Shown here: positions 30,160 through 39,784 of the stretch, in pieces
How positions within the stretch are numbered: position 1 is the stretch's first letter
Layout: the number at the start of each line of letters is the position of its first letter
Source of the DNA: Prorocentrum cordatum
Taxonomy: Eukaryota; Sar; Dinophyceae; Prorocentrales; Prorocentraceae
Length of the DNA: 64,000 nt
Direction of reading: 5' to 3'
NCBI GenBank assembly: GCA_963575745.1
Contig: CAUYUJ010015310.1
Span: forward strand, 17,501 to 81,500
Position numbers and translations under genes: made by a program
The notes under the pieces: model-generated
Seen by the model: only the letters and a program-made list of their open reading frames with translations
Databases searched by the model: none
Told to the model about the DNA's origin: nothing

Positions 30160-30815
30160 GAAGATGAGCGCGGCCCCCTTCAGGAGGCCAAAATGGGGCC
30201 AAAACCGTAGTAAAGTCAATGATTTTGGCTTCAAAGAAGAGCAGAGGGGCCTATCTCCCTCCCCCCGTCGGGGCCAGAATCCTCGTGAGGGTCGTCGTTG
30301 TTTAGCCCTCCCAGGAGTCGAGAAAGACCCCTCCAACCACCCGCGAAACCCCCTCTCCAGGTCCAGGGGGAGGGGGTAGGGGGAGGGGTAAACCCCTCCC
30401 CGAAGGGGAAGAAGGGGGGTTGAGAACAGAGAGAGAGAGAGAGAGCTCCCTAAACCACTCACGCCCAAAGGGCTTCGTAAAATCAATGATTTCGCTATGA
30501 AGGAAGATGAGCGCGGCCCCCTTCAGGAGGCCAACATGGGGCCAACACCGTAGTAAAGTCAATGAGTTTGGCTTCAAAGAAGAGCAGAGGGGCCTATCTC
30601 CCTCCCCCCGTCGGGGCCAGAATCCTCGTGAGGGTCGTCGTTGTTTAGCCCTCCCAGGAGTCGAAAAAAAAACCCTCCAACCACCCGCGAAACCCCCTCT
30701 CCAGGTCCAGGGGGAGGGGGGAGGGGGAGGGGTAAACCCCTCCCCGAAGGTGAAGAAGGGGGGTTGAGAACAGAGAGAGCTCCTTAAACCACTCACGCCC
30801 AAAGGGCTGGTGGGA
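30160..30815 (+). repeat. Dispersed GC-rich module, tandem copies 3 and 4
   Basis: Two adjacent copies, 30160-30479 and 30480-30815, are nearly identical, including the gtcggggccagaatcctcgt block. Each ends at actcacgcccaaagggct. They differ in an AG dinucleotide expansion (30428-30446) and an A run (30664-30671). Related to 9440-9778. Confidence 0.85.
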
Positions 30816-30928
30816 TTAGTCCAGTACTGAGCGCCTGCTTCGGTGGTACTGCCACTACAACGCTCACGCCTTACGGTTTCATTGGGACAGCAAATCCACC
30901 GACCCAACTCCAGGAAGGCGAGTCACCA

Positions 30929-32314
30929 ATGGTACGGCTGTGTCACCAGGAGCAACATGAGAGGGGACAGCTTGAACAAATTGGGTTGCGTGGCCATGGC
31001 GTAAGCGAAATATTAAACAGAATTCGCGACGTGTATCGACAGAACATGGTTCGCGATGTTGTCCCCAACGCGATTAGATGCTTGTTGGACCAGCGCCAAG
31101 CACTGAAGGTAAAGCATGAAGAGTTGGGGATGCCGTCAGCAAGTGGTGAACTGACTGACGCGGCTATTCAGGTTTTGTCTACCACAGTGCGCGACCGACT
31201 GTTCGATTTGTCGGACAGCTTTCATGAAGAGGCGAAGCGGCTGCAATCAGCTCAGATGGAACTCCTCCAAGGAAATCTGATGGAGCTCATGCAGAAGCTG
31301 AGCTTAGCGACAGGGGACCAATTTGACGACAGCGTGCTCAGTCTGTGTAAGAAGAGTGTAGACCATCTGTCGACTGAGTTGGACACATGCTTGGACGTCT
31401 TGCTGGGCGACAACGAACAGCCTCTGAGGTTGCAGCGGTTTCCATCCATATTACGCGATATGAAAGAACTACTGAAACTTACGGTCGAGTCTTCAGACGA
31501 GTTGCCTCGGTACATCGTGCTCTTCCGCTCTGGAGTTTCCCCGTTGTGCAGTGGCAGCAATGTGTCTCCGTATTCAGTTCTTTCTCGTGAAGGTCTCACG
31601 CAGCTGGCAAAACACCTAGCACATCTGACGCACGGCAGCCCGCTTCCCACTGCGCACTCCCGTGGCGATGACGTAACGAAAGTTGTGCGTCCTGAGTTGT
31701 TGGTGGAGACTTGCTACGCCTACCGCTCTGACCTCGATGAGCAGCTCGCCCAACTTGAGGATGCCATGCGCGCCATGGAGAAAGTGTCGCTAGTAAGTGT
31801 CGGCGACATGTACTCAGCTGTAGGATTCGACACCCATGAGCAGAAGGTAAGTGACGTCTATCACTTGGAGATGACGCGGGTATCCAGCACTTGGACCGAC
31901 CACTTGGGGACCAATGCTTTCTACGCAGAGGTCATCAACACCAAGTGGGCCAAGTACTTCACGCTGGAGCTGCCATGTCGGCACGACAGGACCTACCGCG
32001 TCGAGGAGGGGCAGGGTCGACACTTCCTCAGGTTTGCCGAGGGGCAAAGTGCGGACGGGCAAAGAGCGGACCAGCAAGAGAAGCGCAGAGCTCGTGACGA
32101 GGAGTACCTGGACAGGGAGAAGCAGCTCAGGCGGCAGGCCGTGGACCACGCCTGGAAGAAATTCGTGCGGGCCGCAATGGAGGATCGGGGGAGGGAGGGG
32201 CTGCTGCTGCTGCTGCTCCTCCTCCTCCTCCTCCTGCAGGTCCGGGACCGGGAGGTGGTCCGGGACCGGGGGGGTCCGGGACCGGGGGACCCACTCGCTC
32301 ATCTATCTCGATAA
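30929..32314 (+). CDS. Dynamin stalk-like protein fragment (tentative)
   Basis: First ATG at 30929, but the frame is open back to 30788. Upstream residues read TPYGFIGTANPPTQ, resembling the end of a dynamin-type GTPase domain. A possible acceptor cag lies at 30822-30824, so this looks like an internal or last exon. The body is strongly helical. GVSEILNRIRDVYRQNM, then LDQRQALKVKHEELGMP, resembles the dynamin stalk pattern in which a helix ends in LG. No GTP-binding motifs are in the window. Past about residue 410 the frame runs through a CTG/CTC repeat (poly-Leu), which is probably intron or non-coding. The family call rests on recall only; an unrelated helical protein is possible. Confidence 0.4.
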   Translation: MVRLCHQEQHERGQLEQIGLRGHGVSEILNRIRDVYRQNMVRDVVPNAIRCLLDQRQALKVKHEELGMPSASGELTDAAIQVLSTTVRDRLFDLSDSFHEEAKRLQSAQMELLQGNLMELMQKLSLATGDQFDDSVLSLCKKSVDHLSTELDTCLDVLLGDNEQPLRLQRFPSILRDMKELLKLTVESSDELPRYIVLFRSGVSPLCSGSNVSPYSVLSREGLTQLAKHLAHLTHGSPLPTAHSRGDDVTKVVRPELLVETCYAYRSDLDEQLAQLEDAMRAMEKVSLVSVGDMYSAVGFDTHEQKVSDVYHLEMTRVSSTWTDHLGTNAFYAEVINTKWAKYFTLELPCRHDRTYRVEEGQGRHFLRFAEGQSADGQRADQQEKRRARDEEYLDREKQLRRQAVDHAWKKFVRAAMEDRGREGLLLLLLLLLLLLQVRDREVVRDRGGPGPGDPLAHLSR

Positions 32315-32439
32315 TATAAGGTGTGTGGAAGATCTTCAATAAATATCGATAGTGGTCCACATGCTGATATGCATGATTACGTTTTCACCAATCTCGAGCG
32401 AGAGTGCAATGCTTGAGTAAATTCTGAGGACGTCTCAGG

Positions 32440-32630
32440 CGACAGTGCGGCAAGGAGGGAGGACGGCAGGAGGGAGGAGGGAGGAGGGAGGAGGGCGAGG
32501 GAGGAGGGAAAGGGAGGAGGAGGAGGAGGAGGAGGAAAAGCAGGAGGAGGACGAAGACGAGGAGGATGAGGAGGCACGCAAAAGCGAAGTAAAAAACTAA
32601 CTCGGCTGGAAAAAGGAGGAGGAGGAGGAG
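32440..32630 (+). repeat. GGA/GGAGGGA microsatellite
   Basis: A purine-rich stretch of gga and gggagga repeats ends directly at the SL-like sequence (32632). No coding potential is claimed. Confidence 0.85.
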
Positions 32631-32631
32631 T

Positions 32632-32662
32632 CCGTAGCCATTCTGGCTCAAACCATTGTGTC
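32632..32662 (+). other. Spliced-leader relic with start of a second copy
   Basis: ccgtagccattctggctcaa differs from the canonical dinoflagellate SL exon at one position over 20 nt, the best match in the window. It is followed by accattgtgtc, which resembles the start of a truncated second SL. It lies on the plus strand, 105 bp beyond the 3' end of a minus-strand gene. Confidence 0.7.
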
Positions 32663-32694
32663 GGCGGGGTAGGCGAGAAGCCTTGTATATAGCT

Positions 32695-32732
32695 TGTGTG
32701 TGTGTGTTTGTGTGTGTGTGTGTTTGTGGATT
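32695..32732 (+). repeat. TG microsatellite
   Basis: An interrupted tg dinucleotide run follows the SL relic. Confidence 0.85.
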
Positions 32733-32766
32733 GCGTATGTGTTGTTTTCTTGTTTTAGCTGTTTTT

Positions 32767-34572
32767 TCACCTCCTGAACTCTTCGGTCTCTGGGAGCAGT
32801 ACCTCGTCGAAAACGCACCACATCCACTTGAAAAGTGTGTTTACAGCGACAGTCCTGGGGTGTAGGCCTTCCGCAATCGAGATCAATCTTCCGACGAGGT
32901 CCTCGTCCCCATACGTCCAAAAGTATCTTGGATTGCCGATTTCGGGAATCTGGTCCACGCAAAGATGGATGTACAGACGCAGCTTTGGATTCATTTTCCA
33001 CGTTTTTTCTTTTATTGAAACAAGCTGCTCGCACGTCTCGGCGATTGCAGTCTGAGCATCAGGCCGCATGAACTGAGACTCGTCCTCACATAGCGTGTAA
33101 AGTCGCACTAGACATTGAGAAACTCCTATCACCATTCTGTCCGTTTCGTCATCCATATCAGCATGGGTTGAGATGAGTTGTAGGGCGTAGTTAGGCAGCT
33201 TTCGCATGGCGGCGGCCTTGCCAGCAAGTTTTGGCCAGTTGCCGCCAGTTGAGCGAAGCCGATCGAGGGTCAACCCCCCATGCAATCTCGAAGTACATTG
33301 TGTAGCCTTGTACCACTCCACCAAATCTTTCTGGCACATCTTGACTCTTGCATCGTAAGTCGGTGCTCTGAACGCGTTCTTTTTCACAGCCACGTGGAAC
33401 ATCACATTTCCAACAATGTGCGCCGCGATCCCGAGGCCGACGGTATGAAGGACGTCCACCGTAACGCACTCGAGCCTGAGGCCTAGGACAACTAGGAATA
33501 GAACGGGTATCGCAAGACTTGTTGCAAGTCGGTGACGAATGTACGTTTCGTGAGTCCATCTCGTGGCCCTCCAGCCTGCATCCTGAGCCACATTAGTCCA
33601 ACACCTGTGCATGTCGTCAGAACTTGCTCGGCAGACAGGGCACATCATGTCGCTCTGGTTCCACTGGGGGAAGTTAAAGACCTCTTTGTAGAAAGACCAA
33701 TCGCCTCTGATCTGGCAGAGGCAGGCACGGAATCCTGCCGCCAGATCTTGACCTCCACCCTCCAACGCCCGATTGTTCCAGTTAACGAATGGAGTCTGAC
33801 CACTAAGCATCACATTGCAACTCCATCCAAATATCCTGAGCAAACTATCAAGCGTATCCGACGTCATGTCAGATGTGCGGCACACTGTGAACAAGAACCG
33901 CGTTTGAATTGTTGTGCCTGCTGCGACAAGGCTGTTCCATGCCAACCCGTACATGGAGTCGGCAGAACAAAATGCCTTTCCGTCTCCGTGAAATCCGATC
34001 GGAACAGTTCTATCCCATACATCGCGTGGCAGGTGTGGATGCTCTTACACGAAACGGGAGTGGGCCATCGACTCCCAGAAGGCCACGAGGCCACCATCAA
34101 GGCCGACGATTCTCTGATCCCACACGTCTCTCCGCCTAGCACACATTTCCATGAAAAACTTGTGAGGGAATATAACTGGATGTACGATCTTCCTGCTATG
34201 CTTCATTGGTACTTCGACCCAGTAAATGGGTGGCGAGCCGAGCGGGTAGCCGAAGAGATTTTTCAAATCTCGTAGAAGGTTTTGAGGCCATTTCCCATAT
34301 GTACCAACTGCTGCTAAATTGTCCAACCCCTCGGCTCCTTGCTGCTGGGCTGCGAATGCACATTCCTGAACTTTAGCTGACGATGGGGTGCCAGTTGCCC
34401 AGTCCTTGCGCATGGTGCGACAGAACGGTCCAGCTTCAGGAGCTGGCTCATTTGAAACAGCACTCCGTGATGATCTCTGGCGGACGCCTCCTCGAATCTT
34501 TGATTCCGACAGCTCGGGCTCAGGATCGTCAGCACGCGCGTCTAGCAAGCTGTTCGAAACGTCGTCTGACAC
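32767..34572 (-). pseudogene. Uncharacterised dinoflagellate-type protein split by one TAA codon
   Basis: Two minus-strand frames, 34572-34045 and 33954-32767, are in the same phase. The stretch between them is open except for one TAA (34043-34045) after MAHSRFV, and reads on EHPHLPRDVWDRTVPIGFHGDG. Together they make about 600 codons. Recognisable blocks are KWPQNLLRDLKNLFGYP, PPIYWVEVP, HPVIFPHKFF, VPIGFHGDGKAF, and CPVCRASSDDMHRCW with Cys pairs. I recall this pattern as a multi-copy family of unknown function in dinoflagellate genomes, possibly carried by a mobile element. The upstream end starts at a GTG, so the true start probably lies in another exon. The 3' end is at TGA/TAG near 32767. 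Confidence 0.6.
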
Positions 34573-34803
34573 CGCCCTTTCTATCCATGCATCTCGAAAG
34601 TGGCGTGCCTCTCAGCACAACAAGGAAACATGCACAGCAACATCACTGGGATGCCTTGCCAATTACTGTGAACCAGAATTATGGGCAACGGAGTGGGTGG
34701 GAGAGGGAAGGGGAGGCATGTTTCAGTTGGTATGTCATTTGGCATTGTATGTGTGCCGTGCATGTCATAACGCTCGTTGCAGGTTGGATTTCATGTGATG
34801 TGA

Positions 34804-34997
34804 TGTTCATTTCATGTGGATTCGTTTGGTAGTTCATTGTATAGGTCTCTTCAGTTTGCCGTGTCCGTCTTGTTTGTATACAGGTCCCCTAAACATCGTT
34901 TGTTCATTTCATGTGGATTCATGTGGTAGTTCATGTTATATGTCTCTTCGGTTTGTCGTGTCCGTCTTGTTTGTATACAGGTCCCCTAAACAGCGTT
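34804..34997 (+). repeat. 97-bp tandem duplication
   Basis: Two copies of a unit containing ttcatttcatgtggattc and tgtttgtatacaggtcccct, 97 bp apart (34806 and 34903). A third degenerate stretch with aaacagagcttgcacta motifs follows to about 35130. No gene is seen in 34573-35320. Confidence 0.8.
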
Positions 34998-35324
34998 TGC
35001 ACTAAGAGTTTCTTGCAAGGGTTGCAATTGTTGCGATCGGTACCTAAACAGAGCTTGCACTAAGGTTTTAGTAGCCCTACGGGTCCCCAAACAGTGCTTG
35101 GACAGTGCTTGCTCAGTGCTTGCACTCAGTGTTGAAAGTTCAGTGCGTTTTGCGCCTGCAGGTAAGCGGACGGCTGCGAGCGAACGGCCAGCTCCAAGCC
35201 AGCTCAAGAGAAAACGTACTTGCAACTACGCTTCAAAACAACTCTCCCCAAGCAAAGAAACTGAAGTGCAGAACTCCCTGCGGCTGAAGATACCCCGAAC
35301 TTTGATGCGACATGCTGTCACGCC

Positions 35325-36422
35325 TCACTCCCTCTTGGTCCTCCTGCGCTTGTTGCCACCCTCCCCAGTCGGCTTCGGGGTGTAGGCATTGAACCTGACG
35401 GCCCACTCCTTGATGGAAACGTCTTCCTTGTCAATCGCATCCAAGGTGTTGATCAATTTCGGCAGCTCAGTGTCGTTCACCTCCTCGGTGCACATCCTGT
35501 CCAGGATTTTGGTGGCCCTCGCAAGCTTCGCAATATGCTTGTCGAGGTCTTTCACGAAGGTCTCAGAGTACTTACCATTGTCAGAAGATGCTCCGATCTT
35601 AGTTTTGATCACCTTGGCATCGGCGTGCATGTCATGGTACACGCGAAGCTTATCCTGCACACCAGCCCGAAGCTCCTCGACGCGCTTGTCCATCTTCGTC
35701 GTCTCTGTCTCGGGCTCCTCCTTGATCTTCACATCGGAGCTCGCCGCCATGGCACTGTTGAACGTGGCGAGGTCCTCCTCGTCGGCGTCGCCCGAGACCT
35801 GCAGCATGAAGGTGTGGATGTCCTCGTCGCTCATCCGCTGCCACTCGGTGGGCACAGGGGGTCCGCTGCCACTCCACCAGCAGTGGGTCCGTGGAGCCTG
35901 TGAGGCGATCAGGCCTGCTCCTGAGTTTGCCACACTCGCGCCAATGCTTGGCCTTGGCCTCGCCTAACTCAGCGTCCATCTTATCCTGGGACATCCACGG
36001 AACATCATTGTACGTGATGTTAGATGTCTTCTTCGTCTTCTCGCTGAGCGACTTCTTCTCTGTATCCTTGCACCTCAGCTGGTGCACGAGGAACTTCTCT
36101 AGAAACGCCATCTTGGTAGCGCCTTTCGCCGACGAAGCTGCAGCGTCTGGGTTCGAGGGGAGGAAGTGCTTCATCGACTGCTTCTTCGAGGCCAGCTCCT
36201 TACCGTCTGCCTGTCGGCAGGCTCGAGAGATCCCCGCCACCCCACTGCCCCCGTGGAGGGTTGGGCGGGGTATGCGTATGCATACCCCGCTCAACCCTCC
36301 ACAGACAGTGCCCTGTTTGAGAAATCGTGCGCTGCCTGTGCGAGTATCTCTCGAGCTTTGGCCAGCTCCTCCTTCGACGGCGTGACTGTGCTGAGGGTCG
36401 TCTTTGCCATCTTCGGAGCCAT
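35325..36422 (-). pseudogene. Uncharacterised dinoflagellate protein with frame breaks (starts MAPKMAKTTLS)
   Basis: The minus-strand ATG is at 36422-36420. The first 43 residues (MAPKMAKTTLSTVTPSKEEL to ALSVEG) run into a stop at 36291, inside a 48-bp palindrome. The protein-like sequence resumes in another frame with KELASKKQSMKHFLP, MAFLEKFLVHQLRCKD, then WRECGKLRSRPDRLTGS up to LLVEWQ. It resumes in a third frame at EWQRMSDEDIHTFMLQV and ends with a basic tail GNKRRRTKRE, a possible nuclear signal. The second break coincides with a 28-bp direct duplication of a gagtggcagcgg-containing segment (35835 and 35863). The palindrome could be part of an intron. The EKFL, GKL and DRxTGS pattern is one I recall from dinoflagellate proteins of unknown function. 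Confidence 0.5.
36254..36301. repeat. 48-bp near-perfect palindrome
   Basis: The left arm tggagggttgggcggggtat and the right arm ataccccgctcaaccctcca pair over about 21 bp each with one mismatch around a four-base centre. It lies exactly where the minus-strand frame of the surrounding gene is lost. Confidence 0.85.
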
Positions 36423-36694
36423 GGTGCGCAGCAGGGTCCAAGCCAGAACTCGCGCACTGCACTCGAGCACAAGTGGCTGTCGAGAGCTGGGGCCTCCAGA
36501 ACATGAGCGATCAAGCCACTGAGGCTCCGGACTGCCTGCCCCGGACGTCCCCAGACATGAAGGCCTCCCCACCAGATAGGTTTTGTTGCCCCTCAGCCCT
36601 CTCCTAGGCATGAGTTGCGCGAGTGAAATGCGCCTGCACCCCCAGTGGCGCGCAAGATAACAAGTGCAATCCTGGTGGACACAGGGCGCGCGCT

Positions 36695-36860
36695 AAAAGT
36701 GAAAAATGAAACATGCATTTTTCATATTTCATGTTATTCTTCTTTTTTCAAAAACTTTTTTCTTCATATATATGTATATATATGGTTTTCCTAATAAAAT
36801 GAAAAATGAAAAATAAAATGAACAATGAAAAATACATGTTTCATGTTTCACTTTTTGTTT
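36695..36860. repeat. AT-rich palindromic motif cluster, copy 1
   Basis: Repeated aaaaatgaaa, acatgcat and tttcatttttca motifs make overlapping inverted repeats, with a TATATA stretch at 36768-36782. The composition is strikingly AT-rich against the GC-rich surroundings. Related copies are at 37040-37095 and 39785-39835. Confidence 0.75.
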
Positions 36861-37039
36861 CAACTCGTGACCGCACCTGGTACCCAGACGATTCCCACAG
36901 TGGCACATCCTGTGTCCTCAGATTTCTGAAATGACTCATGCACTCAAGGGAGCTGAGGGTACCCGAAGGGTTGCAACTATGCCACGAGTCCCCAGGAGGC
37001 CCTCGAAAGTCCACCAGGCCTTCGAAGAGGCCGCAAAGT

Positions 37040-37095
37040 GAAAAATGAAAAATGCATGTTTCATTTTTCAGTTTATGTTTCATTTGGTGTTTCAG
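37040..37095. repeat. AT-rich palindromic motif, copy 2
   Basis: The segment gtgaaaaatgaaaaatgcat followed by gtttcatttttcag is an inverted repeat centred on the atgcat core. Confidence 0.75.
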
Positions 37096-37224
37096 CTCAG
37101 ACCGCCCAAGACGGCCCCAATGGCCTCCAGGATAGCCCCAAGACAGCCCGTGAGGCCCCATAGAAGGCCCCATATCAGCAAACGATGGCCCCAAGATTTC
37201 CCAAGAGGTTCCCCAGGAGGTGGG

Positions 37225-37332
37225 AGAGGGTGAGGAGGAGGAGGAGGAGGAGGAGGAGGAGGAGGAGGAGGAGGAGGAGGTGGGGGGGAGAAGGATGAGG
37301 AGGAGGAGGAGGAGGAGGAGGAGGAGGAGGGC
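37225..37332 (+). repeat. GGA microsatellite
   Basis: About 100 bp of gga repeats with one ggtgggggg interruption. Confidence 0.9.
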
Positions 37333-37438
37333 CCTTTACAGCTTCCCCCAGCTAGATTGCTTCGCGAATGTAGATGCCCTGCTGGCAGTGAGACTGACAC
37401 TGAAACCATTTGTGCAGAGCGGAGCGCGGCAGCACGGC

Positions 37439-38107
37439 TCATGACGGGGTCATCTTCTTGCAGCACTTGCGCCTCTTCTTGCGAGCGAAGAGCGCGTCCT
37501 CGTCGATCTCATCATCCTCCGAGGCTCCGTGTGCCACAGGCGGCTGTGCACGCACCGACGAGCTTGATGATGACGTCGCATGCTGGATGAACGGTGCGAC
37601 CTCAGCCTTCATGGTGGCCCAGCGCTGCTCGTAGTCCTTGATCTTGCCCGCCTCGTAGTCGGCCGTCGCGTCGAAGTGCTCGTTGGAGATCTTGCTATCG
37701 ACCATGCTGATGTAAGCGGTCAGCTCCTCGACGAAGTTGGCTAGGTTCTGCTTCAGGTCGCTGAGATAGGGATGATCTGGCATAGTTAACACCCAGCTGT
37801 GAGTGACGCTCTGGAAGGCCTCGGCGCGCTCGAGAGACTCCTTCAGGTTGTCGGCCACGATGCTCGGGCCATGGCCAGGTGAGTTGATGAACTCCACCTC
37901 GTCGTCGTCGCTATCGCTCGTGCCACTGCGTGCTTGAATGATGTGAGCTGCGGCAATTGCATCGACCAGCTGCTGCCTGTTGTCATCCACGTTCGGGGCT
38001 GGTGGAGCTGGAGGAGCAAGATCTTGGCCGCGCACGGCGCTGCCATCGGCTGAGAGCCTGACGTTTGCGCCAGCAAATGCAACGAACTCAGCGCTTTTCG
38101 GAGCCAT
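37439..38107 (-). CDS. Uncharacterised acidic protein, 222 aa (MAPKSAEFVAFAG)
   Basis: The minus-strand ATG is at 38107-38105 and is preferred over the upstream GTG because it gives the MAPK start shared with the neighbour at 36422. The frame is uninterrupted. Features: a Pro/Ala linker, an acidic patch SDSDDDEVEF around residues 65-75, a helical middle (LKQNLANFVEELTAYIS), a Ser run near residue 180, and a basic, Cys-containing tail KKRRKCCKK before the stop, a possible nuclear signal. No known domain is recognised. It lies in the minus-strand cluster 40.8-32.8 kb and may be a separate gene or an exon. Confidence 0.5.
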   Translation of the reverse strand: MAPKSAEFVAFAGANVRLSADGSAVRGQDLAPPAPPAPNVDDNRQQLVDAIAAAHIIQARSGTSDSDDDEVEFINSPGHGPSIVADNLKESLERAEAFQSVTHSWVLTMPDHPYLSDLKQNLANFVEELTAYISMVDSKISNEHFDATADYEAGKIKDYEQRWATMKAEVAPFIQHATSSSSSSVRAQPPVAHGASEDDEIDEDALFARKKRRKCCKKMTPS

Positions 38108-38257
38108 CTCCGACACGCGTCAGAGAAGGATATTGCCTCGAGCCAGAGCGGCTGCGGACGAGCGAGAGATATTGCCTCGACTGGCAAGGAGAAAGCCCCC
38201 GCAGGAGCCTGGTATAAGATATGCAAAGGCCTCCACCCAACGCGAGTGGAGTGACCC

Positions 38258-38341
38258 TGCTATCAGACACTTTCAGCGTGCTTTAGTCATGCTGAGAGTG
38301 CTTTAGTCATGCTTTAGTCATGCTGAACGTGTCTGATAACA
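38258..38341. repeat. 84-bp hairpin element with 20-bp arms
   Basis: The left arm tgctatcagacactttcagc (38258-38277) pairs with the right arm gctgaacgtgtctgataaca (38322-38341) with two mismatches. The loop holds three copies of gctttagtcat. It lies about 150 bp upstream of the minus-strand MAPK-start gene. Confidence 0.8.
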
Positions 38342-38439
38342 GTTCCAAGGTCGTGCTCAAAAGAATATGACCAGGATTTCGAGGAGGGAACAGAAACAAG
38401 AAGGGCGTAAGGAACCTCCCAAACCTCGTCGAGCCTCGG

Positions 38440-38560
38440 GAACCTAACATGGCACCATGTATTTGCGCCGCATAGGTTGCGCCACATCGTTTACACTACA
38501 TAGGTTGCGTCGCGTCGACTGCACCCCCAGGTTGCGCTACACAAGCTGAACCGCACATAT
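38440..38560 (+). repeat. Short degenerate repeat with ggttgcg motifs
   Basis: The phrases gccgcataggttgcgccaca, ctacataggttgcgtcgc and cccaggttgcgctacac recur at about 35-bp spacing. Confidence 0.5.
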
Positions 38561-38697
38561 AGCCTACATCATAGATAACATCTCGCAGAGAGTCCCATAC
38601 ATAATGCACCACTTATGTATTGCACCACATAGTTTGCGCCTCGCATCTTGACCCAAGTAGTTCGTACAGCTTAGATGTAAGTGTAGTTGGTCCACGC

Positions 38698-38975
38698 TGG
38701 CGCACTGTTTGGAGTCCACAACGTTTGGGGTCCACACTGTTCGGAGTCTACACTGTTTGTGGTCCACGCCGTTCGGAGTCTACACTGTTTGTGGTCCACA
38801 CTGTTCGGAGTCTACACTGTTTGCGGTCCACGCTGTTCGGAGTCTACACTGTTTGTGGTCCACACTGTTCGGAGTCTACACTGTTTGTGGTCCACACTGT
38901 TCGGAGTCTACACTGTTTGTAGTCCACACTGGTTGTGGTCCACACTGTTCGGAGTCTACACTGTTTGTTGCGGTC
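38698..38975 (+). repeat. 32-bp minisatellite, about eight copies
   Basis: The unit contains gttcggagtctacactgttt and gtggtccacact. gttcgg starts at 38771, 38803 and 38835, giving a 32-bp period. Because 32 is not a multiple of three, all three plus frames give the same peptide repeat in turn; this is not a gene. Confidence 0.92.
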
Positions 38976-39101
38976 CACCATATGTGTCATGTGCTCACCA
39001 CTGTCGTGTCTATCTTATGCACGTGTGAGTTCTTGCCCCACGTACCCCTCGAGCGGCAGTCGCACCGATAAACGCAGAGAAGACAACTCAATTCACTAAA
39101 C

Positions 39102-39344
39102 TCACGTCTTGACTTTCTCATCCCACGACTTGGCAACCTCCCTGGCAAACGCTGATGCCATCTTGCTCGCGACTTCAACCGAAATCCTCAGGCGAATGAG
39201 CTGTTTCTTTTCATGGGAGTACGCCCTCGAGTGCACCCGATTGCGCACTTTCGACCATGTGTTCCCAGGCCCCAGCTTCCCCAAGTCAAGGAGGTCGCTG
39301 AAGAAGTCGGACTCCGCATCCTCGGGAGCCGCCCCGCCAAACAC
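39102..39344 (-). CDS. C-terminal exon-like fragment of an unrecognised protein
   Basis: The minus-strand frame begins with a GTG and is open further upstream to about 39377, so this is likely an exon end and not a full gene. It reads DAESDFFSDLLDLGKLG, then VRNRVHSRAYSHEKKQ and a helical FAREVAKSWDEKVKT before the stop. It resembles no domain I know. Its neighbours on the same strand suggest it belongs with 39913-40793 or 37439-38107. Confidence 0.4.
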   Translation of the reverse strand: MFGGAAPEDAESDFFSDLLDLGKLGPGNTWSKVRNRVHSRAYSHEKKQLIRLRISVEVASKMASAFAREVAKSWDEKVKT

Positions 39345-39417
39345 ATATCGAAATTGCGCCGCACGTCGCGGTGCAGTTTAGATATGCCTGAACTTCGTTC
39401 CTCCGTCTCCTCATCCC

Positions 39418-39660
39418 TGTCCTCCTCCTCCTCCTCCTCCTCCTCCTCCGCATTCGTTTTTTTTTTTCAAACCGATTTGAAACAAAACTCTACCTCCTCA
39501 TCCTCCTTGCCATCCTCCTCCTCCTCCTGCTCCCTCCTTCCTCCTCCTCCTCCTCCTCCTCTTTCTTCTAGCAGAGTTAGTTTTTTACTTCGCATTTTGG
39601 GTGCCTCCTCCTCCTCCTCCTCCTCCTGCTCCTCCTCCTCCTCATCCTCCCACATCCTCA
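39418..39660 (+). repeat. TCC microsatellite cluster
   Basis: Interrupted tcc repeats at 39418-39450, 39520-39565 and 39605-39655. Proline-, serine- and glutamate-rich frames here are translations of the repeat. Confidence 0.9.
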
Positions 39661-39784
39661 CCTCCTCCAGGGTTTTCCCCGACCAGCCCCCCTTCCCCTC
39701 TCCCCCCTCCCCTCCGTGTCCCCCTCCCCCTCGCCGTCCCCGCTCGCCTTCCTCACCGATGGTTTTCACGAACACAAAATCTGA

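Noticed and set aside
29059-30486. Minus-strand Thr/Pro-rich frame of 475 codons
   Set aside because: It is made of the TAG microsatellite, the minisatellite and the dispersed GC-rich module; no unique coding sequence.
38620-39071. Overlapping plus-strand frames rich in Ser, His and Leu
   Set aside because: All three frames give the same peptide in turn, because the 32-bp minisatellite period is not a multiple of three.
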